Shown piece by piece: positions 1 to 12,464 of a stretch of DNA of 60,000 nucleotides. Position 1 is the stretch's first letter; each line of letters begins with the position of its first letter. The stretch lies in the NCBI RefSeq assembly GCF_008831285.2, contig NC_045149.1, positions 21,832,535 through 21,892,534 on the forward strand. Direction: 5' to 3'. The DNA is from Nymphaea colorata. Taxonomy: Eukaryota; Streptophyta; Magnoliopsida; Nymphaeales; Nymphaeaceae. The notes beneath the pieces are model-generated. The model searched no databases. It saw only the letters and a list, made by a program, of their open reading frames with translations, and was not told where the DNA came from. The translations under genes and the position numbers were made by a program.

Positions 1-1229
1 TGCGCCACTATTTTCTCTGTTCTCATGTCCTTTATAAGAAAACATGAGGAGGAAAACTCAAAAACATATGGCAACTCACTAGTTAATTGACTGACATAAA
101 GTAAGTCTTTCTTGAGTTTTGGAACATATAGAACATGGAAAAGAAGAATTGATGATCTGCCTGTATCAATTTCACTGTTACCAATATGAGTTATAGAAAG
201 AGACGTGCCATCCCCAACAACAACATGGTCACTTCCATGATAAGCTGAGATTTTAGAAATGTTACCAGGATTTCTAGTCATGTGAGCAGATGCTCCAGTA
301 TCGGCTAGCCATTCTGAGTCATTTGTATCATGAATAGTAATAGCAGCGAGCGCTTGTTGGGCATCTTCGGCTTGATAGACATGATTAAATCGTTCAAAAC
401 ACTTGATGAAAGAGTAATATTTTTTACCGTAGATTTGACAAACAACATGATTTTTTCTTTTCTTCTCATCACCATTAGAAGAGGGATTAGAATTTTCATG
501 TGACCGATTTTGATAATGTCCACGACCTTGATAGTGTCCACGCCCTCTATAGCTGTGTCCACGCTTGCGGCCACCTCCAAATTGTTGATGAGTCATGGTC
601 ATGATAGGGGGAGTGAGACTTTTTATCTGAGAGTCAAAACTTTGAAGAAGAGAAACGACATTTTCATAAGGCAGTGTAGGTGGTCGAAGTATGGATGCAA
701 TAAAAGCTTCATATCATTCTCCAAGTCCTTGAAGGAGCCAGTAAACTTGCAACAGATTTTCAATAGCAGAAAGATCTTCGCATATGCCTTTAAATTTTTC
801 TATATAGGCTTCCACATAATGATCATTCTTCTTAAGCGAAGTTAGCAAGTGCGTGAGATGGAATTTTTTTTCACGCGACTTATGAGAGAAAGTATTCATA
901 AGAGCTCTCCATATATCCTTGGATGTCTCAAGGCCAACGACCAGACTAAGAGCACTTTCAGACAACGTGCTGGTTATCCATCCCTTGATAAGGCGATCAG
1001 TTTTCCTCCAAGCCAGATTTGGCATTTTTTGAAAGAAAAATCATCAATAAGTTTTGGTAGAGCCATAACTTCACCAGTAAAAAATCCTTGAAGATCTTGG
1101 CTTTCAACAAGTGCCAAAATTTATGTTTTTTATATGAGAAAGTTTTCAGCTCGCAGCTTGAGAAAGATGAAATTTGCAACATTGATAGTATAAGGGTAAA
1201 GAAAAACAAAAGTTAAAGAAGAGGCCATA
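1..1229 (-). pseudogene. Copia A gag-protease, degraded
   Basis: Conceptual reading starts at an ATG at 1229. The N-terminal part has in-frame stops and then shifts frame into a UBN2/gag-like stretch at 1025-714 with the family-typical run SLVVGLETSKDIWRALMNTF. Further on a basic Gly/Arg/His-rich linker (about 600-500) leads to a zinc knuckle whose second Cys is now Tyr (CQIYGKKYYSFIKC, near 450-400). The protease motif DTGASAHMT follows, then LYVPKLKKDLLYVSQL, typical of the Copia protease to pre-integrase region, open to the window edge. Gag normally forms the virus-like particle and protease matures the polyprotein. The damaged knuckle and gag frameshifts make this a pseudogene. Confidence 0.78.
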
Positions 1230-1239
1230 TCAAAGTATT

Positions 1240-2790
1240 GTATGAGAACCTGATTTTATGACACCGATTGATGGAGAGAAAAGAAAATCGATAATCAACG
1301 TCAATAAACAACAACAAGGAAAGTAGATCAGCAATAGAAAGTCCTTCCAAAAGTCATTGCTCTTCACAACATCTCCAAAAATTATGAAAAATTGTAGGAA
1401 TGTTCTAGAGATGCAGACGATTGCAAAGAGACCATGCTCGATCGCTGCCAGAGCTGATAACGTCTGCCAAAATCGCGACCGAGTCAGGCGAGTGCTCTGT
1501 TTTGCTTCTGTGTCAGAAACAGGCGGTCCTTCTAAAAATCGTAGCTCTTCAACGACTTCTCCAAAAATTATAAAAATTTGTAGGAATGTTCTTGAGATGC
1601 AGACGATTCCAAAGAGCCCTTTCTCGACAGCTGCCACCTCCGGAGCTATCAACGTCGGCCAAAATCATGGCTGAGTTTGGGCATGTGCTCTGTTACAAGC
1701 AGACGTTTTTGGAATTTCGTCTGCAACGACCGTTCCTCTTCCGACAATTCTTCTTCCCTTGGCTTCAAACAACAGAAACGCCTTGGAAAGAATATGCAGG
1801 TGCCTTGGATAATTCTGAACTCCTGCAAGATAACACCCGTAAAGATACTCTCCAAAAACTGTGATATCCGGTGGATAATACAGTCTATTTCTTACAGCTG
1901 CTACAGTCTGTTTCTCAAAATATAGTATGAGAACCTGATTTTATGACACCGATTGATGAAGGGAAAAGAAAACCGGTAATCAGCGTCAATAGACAACAGC
2001 GGGAAAAGAAGATCAGCAATAGGCAGTCCTTCAAAAAATCATAGCTCTTCAACGATAGCTCCAAAAATTATGACAAATTGTAGGAATGTTTTAGAGATGC
2101 CGACAATTTCAAAGAGCCCTTGCTCGACCGCTGCTGCCGCCAGAGCTGATAACGTCGGCCAAAATCCCGGCCGGGTCAGACGAGTGCTCTATTTTGCTTC
2201 TGTTTCAGAAACAGGCGGTCCTTCTAACAATCGTAGCTCTTCAACAACTTCTTCAAAAATTATGAAAATTTGTAGGAATGTCCTAGAGATGACGAAGATT
2301 CCAAAGAGCCCTTGCTCTGCTGCTGCTGCCAGAGCTGATAACGCCGGCCAAAATCCCGGCTGGGTCAGGCGAGTGCTCTGTTCTGCTTCTGTTTCAGAAA
2401 CAGGCGGTCCTTCTAAAAATCGTAGTTCTTCAATGACTTCTCCAAAAATTATGAAAATTTGTAGGGATGTTCTTGAGATGCAGATGATTCCAAAGAGCCA
2501 TTTCTCGACAGCTGTCACCTCCAGAGCTGTCAACGCCGGCCAAAATTGTGGCCGAGTCTGGGCAGGTGCTTTGTTACAGGCACACGTTTTTGGGATTTCG
2601 TCTGCAGCGACTATTCCTCTTCCGACAGTTCCTCTTCCTTTGGCTTCAAACAACAGAAACGCCTTGCGAAGAATATGTAGGTGCCTTGGATAATTCTGAA
2701 CTCCTACAAGATAACACCAGAAAGATACTCACCAAAAACGGGGATATTCGGTGGGAAATACTGTCTTTTTCTCGCAGCTGCTTCTCTCAC
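1240..2790 (-). repeat. Tandem-repeat leader of Copia A
   Basis: The region between gag and the primer site consists of repeats of about 190 bp. The landmark TGTAGGAATG (one variant TGTAGGGATG) recurs at 1393, 1579, 2079, 2271 and 2460, giving spacings of 186, 192 and 189 bp inside blocks. A larger duplication is superimposed: the segment starting TATGAGAACCTGATTTTATG near 1240 restarts near 1925, so 1240-1924 and 1925-2790 are two diverged copies. Apparent open frames here (for example 2070-2693 plus, 2189-2653 minus) are repeats of one another and have no recognisable domain. I read the tract as untranslated leader. Confidence 0.8.
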
Positions 2791-2802
2791 ACTCTGATAC
2801 CA
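2791..2802 (-). other. Primer-binding site of Copia A
   Basis: The plus strand ACTCTGATACCA is the reverse complement of TGGTATCAGAGT. This matches the plant Copia primer site TGGTATCAGAGC (3' end of initiator-Met tRNA) except at the last base. It fixes element orientation (minus) and the inner edge of the 5' LTR. Confidence 0.8.
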
Positions 2803-3210
2803 TAAAGAAAATGGAAGAGAGAACAAGGAAGACCAAAGTTAACGTGGTTCAGCTTGTTAAAGCCTACGTCCACGTCCGGAAGGCACTCAGACTGTATTTC
2901 TATTGATGAAGATGAAGATGATTTACAATGACAGAATTGAATCTCTTTTATAGGAAAAAAGTTCACGTTTTATCATAGGCAACATCTTTCTTTCCTAGAT
3001 TAGATGAAATCTTTGATTGATCCCAAGATTGTCCCCTTTCCTTATCTTCAGATCTTTCTACCTTTTTCATCTGATCATAATCTTCAATTACCAGCCTCTC
3101 ACCCATTCTCTGATTGTCATTATCTTCTCCAACGGATTTGTCGCTTGTACCAATTTACTTAACAGGATGCACCAAGTTCTTGACTCGCGGTCTCCGTTTC
3201 ATTCGTAATT
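2803..3210 (-). repeat. 5' LTR of Copia A (outer edge approximate)
   Basis: It lies immediately outside the primer site. It contains the block ACGTGGTTCAGC...CCTACGTCCACG (about 2840-2873), a segment also recognisable in the LTR of element B near 54783-54820. The outer boundary is a guess: no second LTR or target duplication is visible to set it. Confidence 0.55.
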
Positions 3211-5630
3211 GAATTTGACTTTGCAAGTATTTGCATGGCTCGAAGGTGATGTGGGCTACCTGCTTACAATGTTGTAAAATTCCTCTTACTTGCAAATGTT
3301 TGAAGTCTTAAGAAGTCGTTTGGCAATGACAACATTAACATACAATTCCATATTTCCGGCATGTTCTACGATTCCATATTTCTGGCATGTTCTTAGGGTG
3401 GATTCATAGAGATGAACTCCATGGATTTACTGGCCCCAAAAGATTCGTTTACCGAACGTAACTGTGTGTAACTATTACATGAATATGATTTAAAGATTGG
3501 GGCATATTCATGAAGCACTTTGAAAAGTGTTTTATGGATAGTTGGCAAGCCCAGCCATAGGTTAGGACTCGATTCCCGAGTCACATCAGGATCATTCGCT
3601 TAATGGGGAAGAATTCTAAATAAAGATAGAGCTACAGTTACAGCTGGTAACTCGGTGCATGTTGATAGTCTGATTCTCTGTACTTGACTCGGCCGAGTCA
3701 CCGAGCCAACCCACTGACCGACTGTCCAGGTTGGCTGTCGATCTGAGTCCCATTCCTGAGTTTGCGTACTATGGTTTTATGGATCCATTCCAAATTTTTA
3801 GACTATATTCAAAGAACAATTACAAAGCATTCCATTTGACAACATGCATAAGCATATCACAGTTAAGACATTTTACTTTTTAAAATGTTATTATTTATAA
3901 GGAACAATTTTCGTTAAAAACCCAGTTACGCATCCAGCTGTATCACATTTGGCGATACTACTTGATCTCTAGTGTTGGTAGTGCCTTACCATGATTTAGA
4001 AGAAAGAAAAGCCCCATACACATGCCATTTTTTATGCTAACATGTTTTATCTGATGTTCTAATGGGCTGCTTGCTTGCAATGTTGTAAACAACATGTATG
4101 AGTGCCGCACTAGTTTGTTCGCCGAGTAATGCCATAATTTCTTGCATTAAAAAAAATTAAAATTTTATGTTGATATGTATAACAAACATGAAAAAGTATA
4201 TCAAAAGCTATATTAATAGGTTCCATCAACTGATTAGGTGGATCATCTTAAGACCTTCAATAATCTGCGAGTCCTTAATAGTTGCGCGGATTTAGATTTT
4301 GGATATAACCATTGACGCACCTTAGAAATTGGCCAGCTCTGACTAAAATACGCAGATACGGTTTGGTATCCATCAGTCCAACCGATGTAGCTGAGAATCG
4401 ATCAATGGAGAACGTGATGCCACTGTGAACCAAGGCAGTCGAGTTCCGATCACCCAGCAGGTCCAGGTTTAAGTTGAAGACACCACCCATGTCCAGATGC
4501 CCTGTTTAATGGATTCGGGTCGGATGTGAGGCAGATGCTGAACCAAGTCGGCCGATCATGTAAATGGACTATGGAGGAGGGCGTGGAAAAGGCTCTGGTC
4601 AATCAAATCCAGTGTTTAGCTATAACAAATCATCAACAGTTAGACTTGATTTGTCATGCAGAGCAAAGGGCAAAAGGGTTGCTGCATGTGTTTTTTTGTG
4701 CTTCACGTTATGCGGGACGGGAGAACTCCCATGAAGATATGATCTTCTTCCAATACGCTTCGGCACTGGTGATGATTCAGTACTCTTCCGTTGGATATAG
4801 AAATCATCTGCTTGGTTACGTCGATGAGAGCAAGAGGACAGCATTCATGACATGATCTATCACTAGTAGAAGAAGAATCAACTGCAACAAGAAGAAGGTG
4901 TACATATATGGAAGAAATGTCAAACCAAGAAGAAGCATTTGATCCGCTACCAACATCAATAGTAATCGCGGATGAGCAGGAGGTTAACAGTTCATCACTT
5001 CACTGGGTACACCCTTCAACTTGAATATCCCAATCTATGCCCCAACTATCTTGTCAACTGCCATGTCAAAATCTAACTACTTTTCCGGTGGTACTAACAA
5101 ATTAACTTATAATGAAGGCACTAATTCTTATTGACAACTTTCTTTTTTTAATTATCGGAATTTTCATATAAAAAGGCACGGCCAATTAGAAAAAGGTCCT
5201 GTTTAAGACTTCTTTTATCATGATGTTCATCTCTCATGTACAGATTGTACAAGAAGCATTTTATGATTGATAAGCCTTAGCTTCACGTGATCTAACTAGG
5301 CATCGAATTTTATGATTTCTCGTTCAACTTGGACATTTTGCACTCTCTGTGCAGTTAATTTTCAGCAGAAGTACTTATGTTGCAGAGAATCACTTATGTT
5401 GCAGAGAATCACATGGTGTATGTACTAAGCATTTGATGTCTCAGACCACCTCTGTTTGGGTTCCTCACTTTAGAGGCTAAATGCTTTCCAACCTGATCTT
5501 GAACTGATCAGTCCTTTTGGCTACTGTAAAACTGAAAAAGCATAGGTCTTAATTCAATCAGATCCTACAAGTCTCGTATAGTTTTTAAACCTTAAATTCT
5601 GGCTCACATCCGCATTCCCCCGCCATAACA
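3211..5630. other. Intergenic, with a degenerate MITE-like patch
   Basis: No supported gene. A patch at about 3316-3560 has a GTTTGGCAATGAC-type end and an internal segment with TTCATGAAGCACTTTGAAAAGTG, matching in style the palindromic MITEs at 12.5, 13.0 and 29.1 kb. At 3690-3770 there is a short tract of ACTCGGCCGAGTCACCGAG-like words. The open frame 4526-4855 (109 codons, plus) has no recognisable domain and I treat it as chance. A 20-bp direct repeat around CTTATGTTGCAGAGAATCA occurs at 5377-5412. Confidence 0.5.
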
Positions 5631-5811
5631 GACCTTCGTGTCTAAGATTCAAGCCTCCCGAACGAAGCCATATATATTATTTGATACTTTTATCGCTCCG
5701 GCTGTGAGATTGTGGAGTTTTCCCAATGGTGAAAGTGGTGGCGCCGGTGCTCCTCTTGATCGGGACGGGAGGAACCACACCGACCAAGAGAAGGTAGAAT
5801 ATCCCTTTCAG

Positions 5812-6336
5812 TCACAAGTAGCTCTGCGCAAGGGAAGATGTCAATAAGATGCCTCTAAGAATGCCGGGGATCAATTCCAGGAAGACAAGCATGATCACCA
5901 ATGCCTTCTTGTGATTCTGATCAGGACTTACAACCACCTTGCAACAATACAAATTCTGCCTGTCTTCTACATTCTTAAGGATATTCCATGAAGGCATATT
6001 ATAAGTAGGAATATGTGCAGCTTCCTCAGTTGGTGATGCAACTGGTGACACATAATGTTCATTGCTCGGTAGAACTTGAAAGTTTATCGATGGAGACCAC
6101 TGTTTCTTCATAAATATTAGAGAGGATACATAACCTGTTTTTTTTTTCTTCTGAGAATGCAAAATCAATTCTTCTTTACTAAATATATAGCTTAAAAACG
6201 GGCCGAAGTCCATGTCGGAGATTCGACAAAGATGAAACACTATATTACTCAACGACATGTGAGGAATGGATCTTATGCTACTTAGACCCAGATTCAGTTT
6301 TAAAGACAGACGGATGCTAAAATAGTTTACATTCAA
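5812..6336 (-). CDS. Unassigned 174-codon open frame, doubtful
   Basis: A minus-strand frame of 174 codons starts with ATG at 6336. I recognise no domain. Its C-terminal ~45 residues are hydrophobic (a run around ALVIMLVFLELIPGIL). Part of the frame comes from a low-complexity T-rich tract (Lys-rich KKKK near residue 80). There is no visible TATA box or splicing context, and base composition matches the surrounding intergenic DNA. An open frame of this length can occur by chance. I list it only because it is the longest uninterrupted frame in the first 20 kb that is not transposon-derived. Confidence 0.12.
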   Translation of the reverse strand: MNVNYFSIRLSLKLNLGLSSIRSIPHMSLSNIVFHLCRISDMDFGPFLSYIFSKEELILHSQKKKKTGYVSSLIFMKKQWSPSINFQVLPSNEHYVSPVASPTEEAAHIPTYNMPSWNILKNVEDRQNLYCCKVVVSPDQNHKKALVIMLVFLELIPGILRGILLTSSLAQSYL

Positions 6337-9300
6337 AGCACGGAATTTGCATTGCTTCAGACCTCTGGAATAGAATTAGACATGGTAGTTTGGACTAGAC
6401 TCAGAAGGATCCACATCTTTTCTGAACATGGTGTCCCTTTCGAAGTTTTACCACATAGGTTGCAGGTCCATTAATCAAGTGATCGATGATCATTGGATGA
6501 ACTCGGTCTGGTAATGATAGGTGCAGAAATGCAGCCCACATTCAATGTGTTCATGTGTCACATGTTGGGATTTTCGGTCTGGTTTGGTCAGTTTCAAGAT
6601 GAATTGAGCCGACATGTTTGATCTAGATCAGCTTCTTTATTTCATATGCATTGATCAATGCTTTACGAGGTTTTTCCTGTCTTCTGCAACCAAACACACC
6701 CTTTGCATTGAACCCCCGGACTCTCTCAGCCTGAACGTTTCAATTACGGCTGGCTCCCACCCTTCAGATCAAACTCTTATTGGCCGGCAGGTTGGTTATA
6801 TGCTCGCTTTCATTAATTTAACGACTAATTTTCTTACATTTCCACATTGCAAGTTTTGCATAATTGGTGGAAGTAATACTTTGAACTGCTTTTCTTTGTC
6901 AAATATAAAGAAAATAGACGTAGGGGGTGTCTGGATGACACTTTCACAAACTTGGTTTTCCTAAAACCTGGTTTTGTTAAAACTTGGTTTTAGATGAGCT
7001 TTTAAACCTGGTTTTCTTATTTGGATGACAAGGCAAAAACCAGGTTTTCACTTTTCAAAACCTGGTTTGTGTTTGGGTGATAAAACATGAGGTTTTGAAA
7101 GTATCCCGTACCTATATTTTATAAAAATTGTCTTATATGTGTTTGTATCTTCATACCCATAACCGTACCCATGTGATTTGGTCCTTAAAAGTTAAATCTT
7201 CTTTAGATTTCCAAAGTGGGTGATAGAGATCTCATTTGTACGATTGCAAGTTGAGAACCAAAATTCACAGTTGATTTTCTGAGGTATCTGCAAAATCTTT
7301 TGTACAAGTCATTGCAACAGTTTTGTGCAATTAACTAAGCACCTGGTCTCACAAAGGTTTTGGTGAATTCATATTCATATTCATATTCATATTCATATTC
7401 ATATTCACTACACCTGCACAGTGGAAGCACATGTAAGCTGCACATGTAAGCCAGTGGGTTCAATTGCCCATACAAACCCACACATCATACTTATTTACAT
7501 ATTTATTTACATATGTAGGGGCTCACAGTAATCTTATAGGCATTTGCTTATTTGCATGTTATTGACCATTGAAATTTTGAAGAATCTTGCCCCTTGGCTA
7601 CAAATGTCTGGATAGGCATGCATCTGCATTAAAAGCAAGGCTTGGACTCTGTGTCGTTTTTTCTCTCCTACCAATCTAGAATAGGCTGCAATGTCAAATT
7701 TTCTCTTTCTAAGTCGTCCCATATTTAAAAACATCAGTCACATCGGCAATTTTTACGTAGCATCACTTTCCATGTTATGCCCAAGGGAAAGCATGTTTCC
7801 ACCTCTTTACAGATGGGTATTTTCGTATTTTGATAGTATTTTTTTTTCAATTTCTCTTTTGCCCTTAAAGGGAAAAAGGATTTCTTTTAACTAACAAGGA
7901 GATTTTGGTTATTTCTGGCTGATGACACACATGGTCTCTTTTTAATTTTTATGAGCTATGACATATAATATGCTCTATATGCAGACTCCTAACTTAGACT
8001 ATACCAGGAACAATGCACTTGTTGAACCCTCGATTTGTGGTAACCCGAACATAGACGGATCTCTTGATTTCACCAATATGAGTGCTTCTTAATTCGAATT
8101 AGCCTTTTATGATAATTCAGTCCCATATATAAGAGATTTGGCCTTGTGGGCTAAGGCGAGTTGGGCTCAAGAGCTGCAATTTACGAAGGCCAGACACAGC
8201 TTCTCTTAATGGAATAATTTTGTAAGAGTATATATGCCTAACCTTATCTTCCGGATGCAAAGTGACAAATGCCATTTTTTTGGGTTCAAAACCATGTGAA
8301 GAAAGCCATTAAAACCCGAATAAATTCCTTAAATAGTATAATATCATTTCTTTTCTAAAAAACCAAAAACATGTATAAGGGGTCTCGGGGGCCTAGAGCA
8401 ATAAGGTAGCAAGGGCAGTTCAGATTCAAGGGGTTCAAGGTTTGAACCTCGGGGCTTTTGTTATGTTCTACTTTGTTATTCTACTAGCTGCAAATGATGA
8501 CAAACACAATATTTGAGTTGAAGGGTGCACTGTAGGTCTATTCAAACTCCAAAACAAGTCAAAACACTTGATGCAAAAGAGCATGGCCTTGGCCTTGAAG
8601 ATTTTACATTGAAAGCAGTTTCCCTTAACAGGAAAAAACATGTATAAGTTTTTTTTATAACTTTGTCAATATTTTTGTGAAGAAAACCATGAAATATCAC
8701 AATTTCAAGAGATTGAATTGTGTATCTCCTATTTTATGGGAGTTTTGCTAAATACTTTGAAAAACCATGGATTTTATGTTGGCCGGCTGAAGATTTTTAG
8801 CTTAACGAACCATGATTTCAACTAGTGATCTTTTGTCACATCTCCAAAAGCATGTCATTTAGACGAATAGATATAAGATTAAAGTGATCAGTCACATTCT
8901 CTTTGAAGTCAGCACACTCATGACATAGCCGAGATTAGATATTTGCAGGTCACTGTTGCGAGAGACGCTTGTGGGCAGTATACATCCACAAGGGGATGAC
9001 TTCATATCGTCTAGATTGAAATTTATAGAAAACTTGCCAACAAACTAACAATGATGATCATAACAATGATAATTCACATCATGGTAAAGTTTAGGTTTGC
9101 TTTTTCAGCAAACGACACCTTATGGGCCCTTGATGTTACGCACATTTAGAATCTCATATTATTCAAAAGATAAAGGCAAAACTACAAAAACATGATGCTC
9201 CATCGTCTAATGGAGAATCTGGCCCAACGGTTGGCAGTTTGCTACGATCTTGGCCACCAAAACTCCAGGCGGCGGACCTAACATCATCCCCATCTGCAAG

Positions 9301-9800
9301 CCAAGCTCTTGCAAGTGGCCTGAATGTTCAAATGCCTGAATGTTCAAATCCTATAAGTCAATAATATATCGCAGAAAAAAAAGAGAAAGGAAAAAAAAAA
9401 AAAAAAGCGATATGTTATCTCTAAATGTCTTTGTCTTTTGAAGACTCAGAGTTTTTATCCTGATATTTATCCAGGAAAACATTGTAGCAATCACGGTCTT
9501 CATACACAAGAAAGAGCACAGTCGACTTTTTTTCTTTTCCAAAATTTTTTATCTTAATACATACAAGCTTTCTGCGATCTAAGGCTCTCGCACGGTGAGA
9601 CTAATCATCCTGTTTGCCTGAAAAATAATAATGATCATCCTTAATGTTTTGAAAAACGTAATAAGGGTTTGATACCTACTCAGCAAGCAGCACAGCCAGA
9701 CAGATCAAACGATATCAGATTTTGATCGACAGTATTAACCTGCTCCTATCTGTTTCAAGTCAAGGGTTTCGGAATCCAACAAACCAAATACCAATGCAGG
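6337..9800. other. Intergenic, with AAACCTGGTTTT-rich repeat
   Basis: No supported gene. At 6922-7100 a repeat opens with GGGGGTGTCTGGATGACA and contains five or six direct and inverted copies of AAACCTGGTTTT. A related end (GTGAGTGTTTGGATGACA) is seen at 31800, so this is a dispersed MITE-like repeat. A (TTCATA)n microsatellite lies at 7366-7408. A possible Pol III B-box-like word (GGTTTGAACC) at about 8447 is too weak to call a SINE. Confidence 0.5.
7366..7408. repeat. (TTCATA)n microsatellite
   Basis: About seven perfect copies of the hexamer TTCATA/ATTCAT in intergenic DNA. Confidence 0.9.
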
Positions 9801-9803
9801 ATC

Positions 9804-9806
<3 letters not shown>

Positions 9807-9865
<59 letters not shown>
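9807..9865. repeat. (TA)n microsatellite
   Basis: A pure TA dinucleotide run of about 29 units. Similar runs occur at 13415-13468, 19136-19178, 19486-19537, 32021-32062, 33080-33108 and 35206-35246. Confidence 0.95.
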
Positions 9866-9868
<3 letters not shown>

Positions 9869-11040
9869 ATTTCATAATGTGTGCCAAAATTTTGACCTGC
9901 AAACTAACCACGAACTGAAATTTTTTTCAGTTAATTTCCCATAAAAAAAATTGGCTGTTTTTCTTCTCTTGTTTATATGAAACCTTTTGTAGCGAGCTAT
10001 ATATTAGTTTTCATGGTAAATATGAGGAACCCTTTTTAAGTTTCTTTTGATTAGATCTAAGGGCATCAGTCCAAAAGTTAAAGCCGAAGAAAAGCAAAAA
10101 CAAATATGGGGAGACAAGGAGACAGTCTTATCTGTGCTTCTTTAATTTGGCTTTATTTTCTCATTGCTGGGGTCATTAATGCACCAAAAGGCAATAAAAA
10201 CATGCCCAAAGTCTTTGTCAACCCTTGCTGCAAGTTACTTGATCATGTAGATCCCAAATTGCCACATGAAATTATCCAACATTAGACTAAACGTGGCTCT
10301 TTTTTCCTTGAGGGGAGAGTGGATGATACCCCAGAAGTAAAAGCCTCTCCCCATACTGAGGTTGAGCACTTATTTGGAGACTTGGGTGGTAACAACACCA
10401 TCATTTGCCGTATAAAAGAGTAGCATCTACAAAAATCAAATTGACAATGTGTTATGCCACCAGCTCGACCAACTATACTAAACTTTTCTTGTGAAGGATG
10501 ACTTCTTTTACACTCATCTTCTCCAATAATTGGTAGTTGCAATTCCTTTTCTCTTCATGTTGTCAAACTTAACTTTTAGCCCAAAAAAGACAAAGGAATA
10601 GGAGGAGCAACGAAGAAGCTACAGAACAAGGTCGTGTGACAAATTTTAAAAAGATTTTTGAAATAATCAATGCCTCGTGTCACTAAAAAACTTAATGGCA
10701 CTATTCGTCCGGCCTGCATCCCCTTTTATATACAATACATATAGGCAGAACGAAACTTCTTGGCTTATTACTTATTTGACAGTTTTCTACATTTCAGAAT
10801 AGCATACACGTGAAAGTGACTCCGTTTTTAACACGATAAACAAACATGGTTTATTAACAGTTAATCTGCAAAACCTCATAGGTAGGTTTATTTTATGGCC
10901 TCTGTGGATAAGAACTGAGGAAGTTGCGTGGTGAAGCCGGCTCATCTCTTTATGTTCATGGCATCGGCATTAAGAAAGAAAGATAAGACGACAAAATGCA
11001 TGAAAATCAATTGCCGAATAAGGCGTCAAGGTGTCCCCAG
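9866..11040. other. Intergenic, nothing recognised
   Basis: No supported gene. The short minus frame at 10282-10542 (86 codons) has no recognisable domain and is probably chance. Confidence 0.5.
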
Positions 11041-11041
11041 C

Positions 11042-11098
11042 TGTGTGTGTGTGTGTGTGTGTGAGTGAGAGAGAGAGAGAGAGATAAAGAGAGAGAGA
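11042..11098. repeat. Compound (GT)n(GA)n microsatellite
   Basis: Eleven or so GT units pass directly into GA units, interrupted once by a TAAA. Confidence 0.93.
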
Positions 11099-11365
11099 TT
11101 TCATGGAAAAGAAGCAAACTAAGTCCCTAAAAGGTTGCAGATTCAGTGTACTTTCTTCTCCAACATCTGGTGATCACAGAATAACGTGCTTGGTTTGTTG
11201 GAGGTTCCAAGAAAAAGTGGAGAATATGTCCTTTTCTTAATGGGAAAAGAATACTCACAAACAAAGCTTTCTTGGTTTCAAAGATATTTATTTGTTCTAC
11301 ACCAACAGTGGAGTCCTGAGATGGATCTTGTGAATTTTTCTCCTAGAAAGTGCATAGGAGTGATC

Positions 11366-11557
11366 TAGGGCGGAGCGAGGAATTTTTTCAAGGGCGGACT
11401 AAACGATCCAACGAACTTATCCTGGTAGGGCAAAACTAAACACGAATCGAAAAAATATATTACACAACTAAAAATTTTCAATTTTTTTAACGTAATTTTT
11501 TTTAAATTAGTTGGGGTGGGGCCACAGCCTAAGCGGGCCCCCCTCTCTCTGTCCCTG
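11366..11557. mobile_element. hAT-type MITE, family H copy 1 (192 bp)
   Basis: The element begins TAGGGCGGAG and ends CTCTGTCCCTG, whose reverse complement CAGGGACAGAG is an imperfect inverted terminal repeat. It is flanked by a perfect 8-bp target duplication GAGTGATC at 11358-11365 and 11558-11565, which is diagnostic of hAT transposition. The interior is AT-rich with poly-A/T stretches and no coding frame, so it is non-autonomous. The same organisation and size occur at 41309-41501, with a related copy at 20670-20869. Confidence 0.88.
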
Positions 11558-12464
11558 GAGTGATCGGCCATGGGAGAGACGATCTAGGTGGATTGAACCA
11601 AATCTGGAGGCCGAATCAAACACACAATACAAGTCTAAGGTCGGCCTCATATCGACGGAACCAGAGATCTACTCTTAATTAGGAGCCAATAACAGTTGTG
11701 TGTGTAATATCACCAGCTGCAAAAACCGCTTCCAAGGAAAGGATGGTGGGAGGTAGGCTTATAACTAAAACCACTTGATTTTGAAGTATGAATAACTGAT
11801 CGAAAAAAAAATCATCTTCTAAAAACATCCTGACTTTTTGCAGAAAAACTTTAGTGGTCTTTGCAAGTGAGCTATCTAGGCAATCAAACTCACCCCAAAC
11901 ATGAACAATTAGTGACTGATTATCAAGGACTCGACTGATCTTGACCACATCAAAACACATTGTTTATAATTAATGTTGTGATTGTTATATAAAATCCGAG
12001 GTCATGCATTATGCACTTAAGTACAAAAACATTTGAATTATAATTGGCATTATGCATGTACATAAGAACAAGATGAAAACATGCACATAAAACACGAGTG
12101 GCAAGAGAAAACATTAATTATGTTATCATTCATAGGTAGTACAACATACATATTTGGCAGTTGGTAATTGTAAAACCAATAGGAAACAAAAAAGAGGAAA
12201 AGAAACTTCGTTGTTGATTCGATACATGACAAGATTTTGATAATTGAAAATACAGTAGATGTGCAGAAGATGCATGCTTAACTTTGGAATCAAGTGCATC
12301 TCATTATTTTCATGTTTAACTTTGGAATCAACTGCTTCTCATTATTTTCTTTTAGCAAGTGTGAGGATAAGACGGAAAGATGCTGGCACAGTGAAAGGAT
12401 TATGGTTGCTTTTTCTTTTTCCTTTGATCATTGTAAGGGTGTCTTCAACCTTTTTGCAATGTAA

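Larger units (their letters stand above)
1..3210 (-). mobile_element. Copia element A, 5' part (LTR, leader, gag, protease start)
   Basis: This is the 5' part of a Ty1/Copia LTR retrotransposon on the minus strand. Reading leftwards it has an LTR-like region, a primer-binding site complementary to plant initiator-Met tRNA (2791-2802), a ~1.5-kb leader of tandem repeats, gag from about 1229, a degenerate zinc knuckle and the aspartic-protease motif DTGASAHMT near 280-300. The frame is still open at base 1, so the element continues outside the window. Gag contains stops and frame changes, so this copy cannot encode its capsid protein. The right LTR boundary is approximate because the matching LTR is not in view. 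Confidence 0.8.

Noticed and set aside
2070-2693. 207-codon plus-strand open frame
   Set aside because: It is the antisense of the Copia A leader repeat; its translation is the same ~63-residue block repeated, with no domain.
4526-4855. 109-codon plus-strand frame as a gene
   Set aside because: No recognisable domain, promoter or splice context, and codon/base composition equals the surroundings.
5638-5847. Exon-like plus frame with possible splice sites
   Set aside because: The apparent acceptor and donor could not be joined to neighbouring coding sequence and no family was recognised.
8391-8470. tRNA or SINE from B-box-like GGTTTGAACC
   Set aside because: No cloverleaf can be formed, and neither an A-tail nor flanking repeats are visible.
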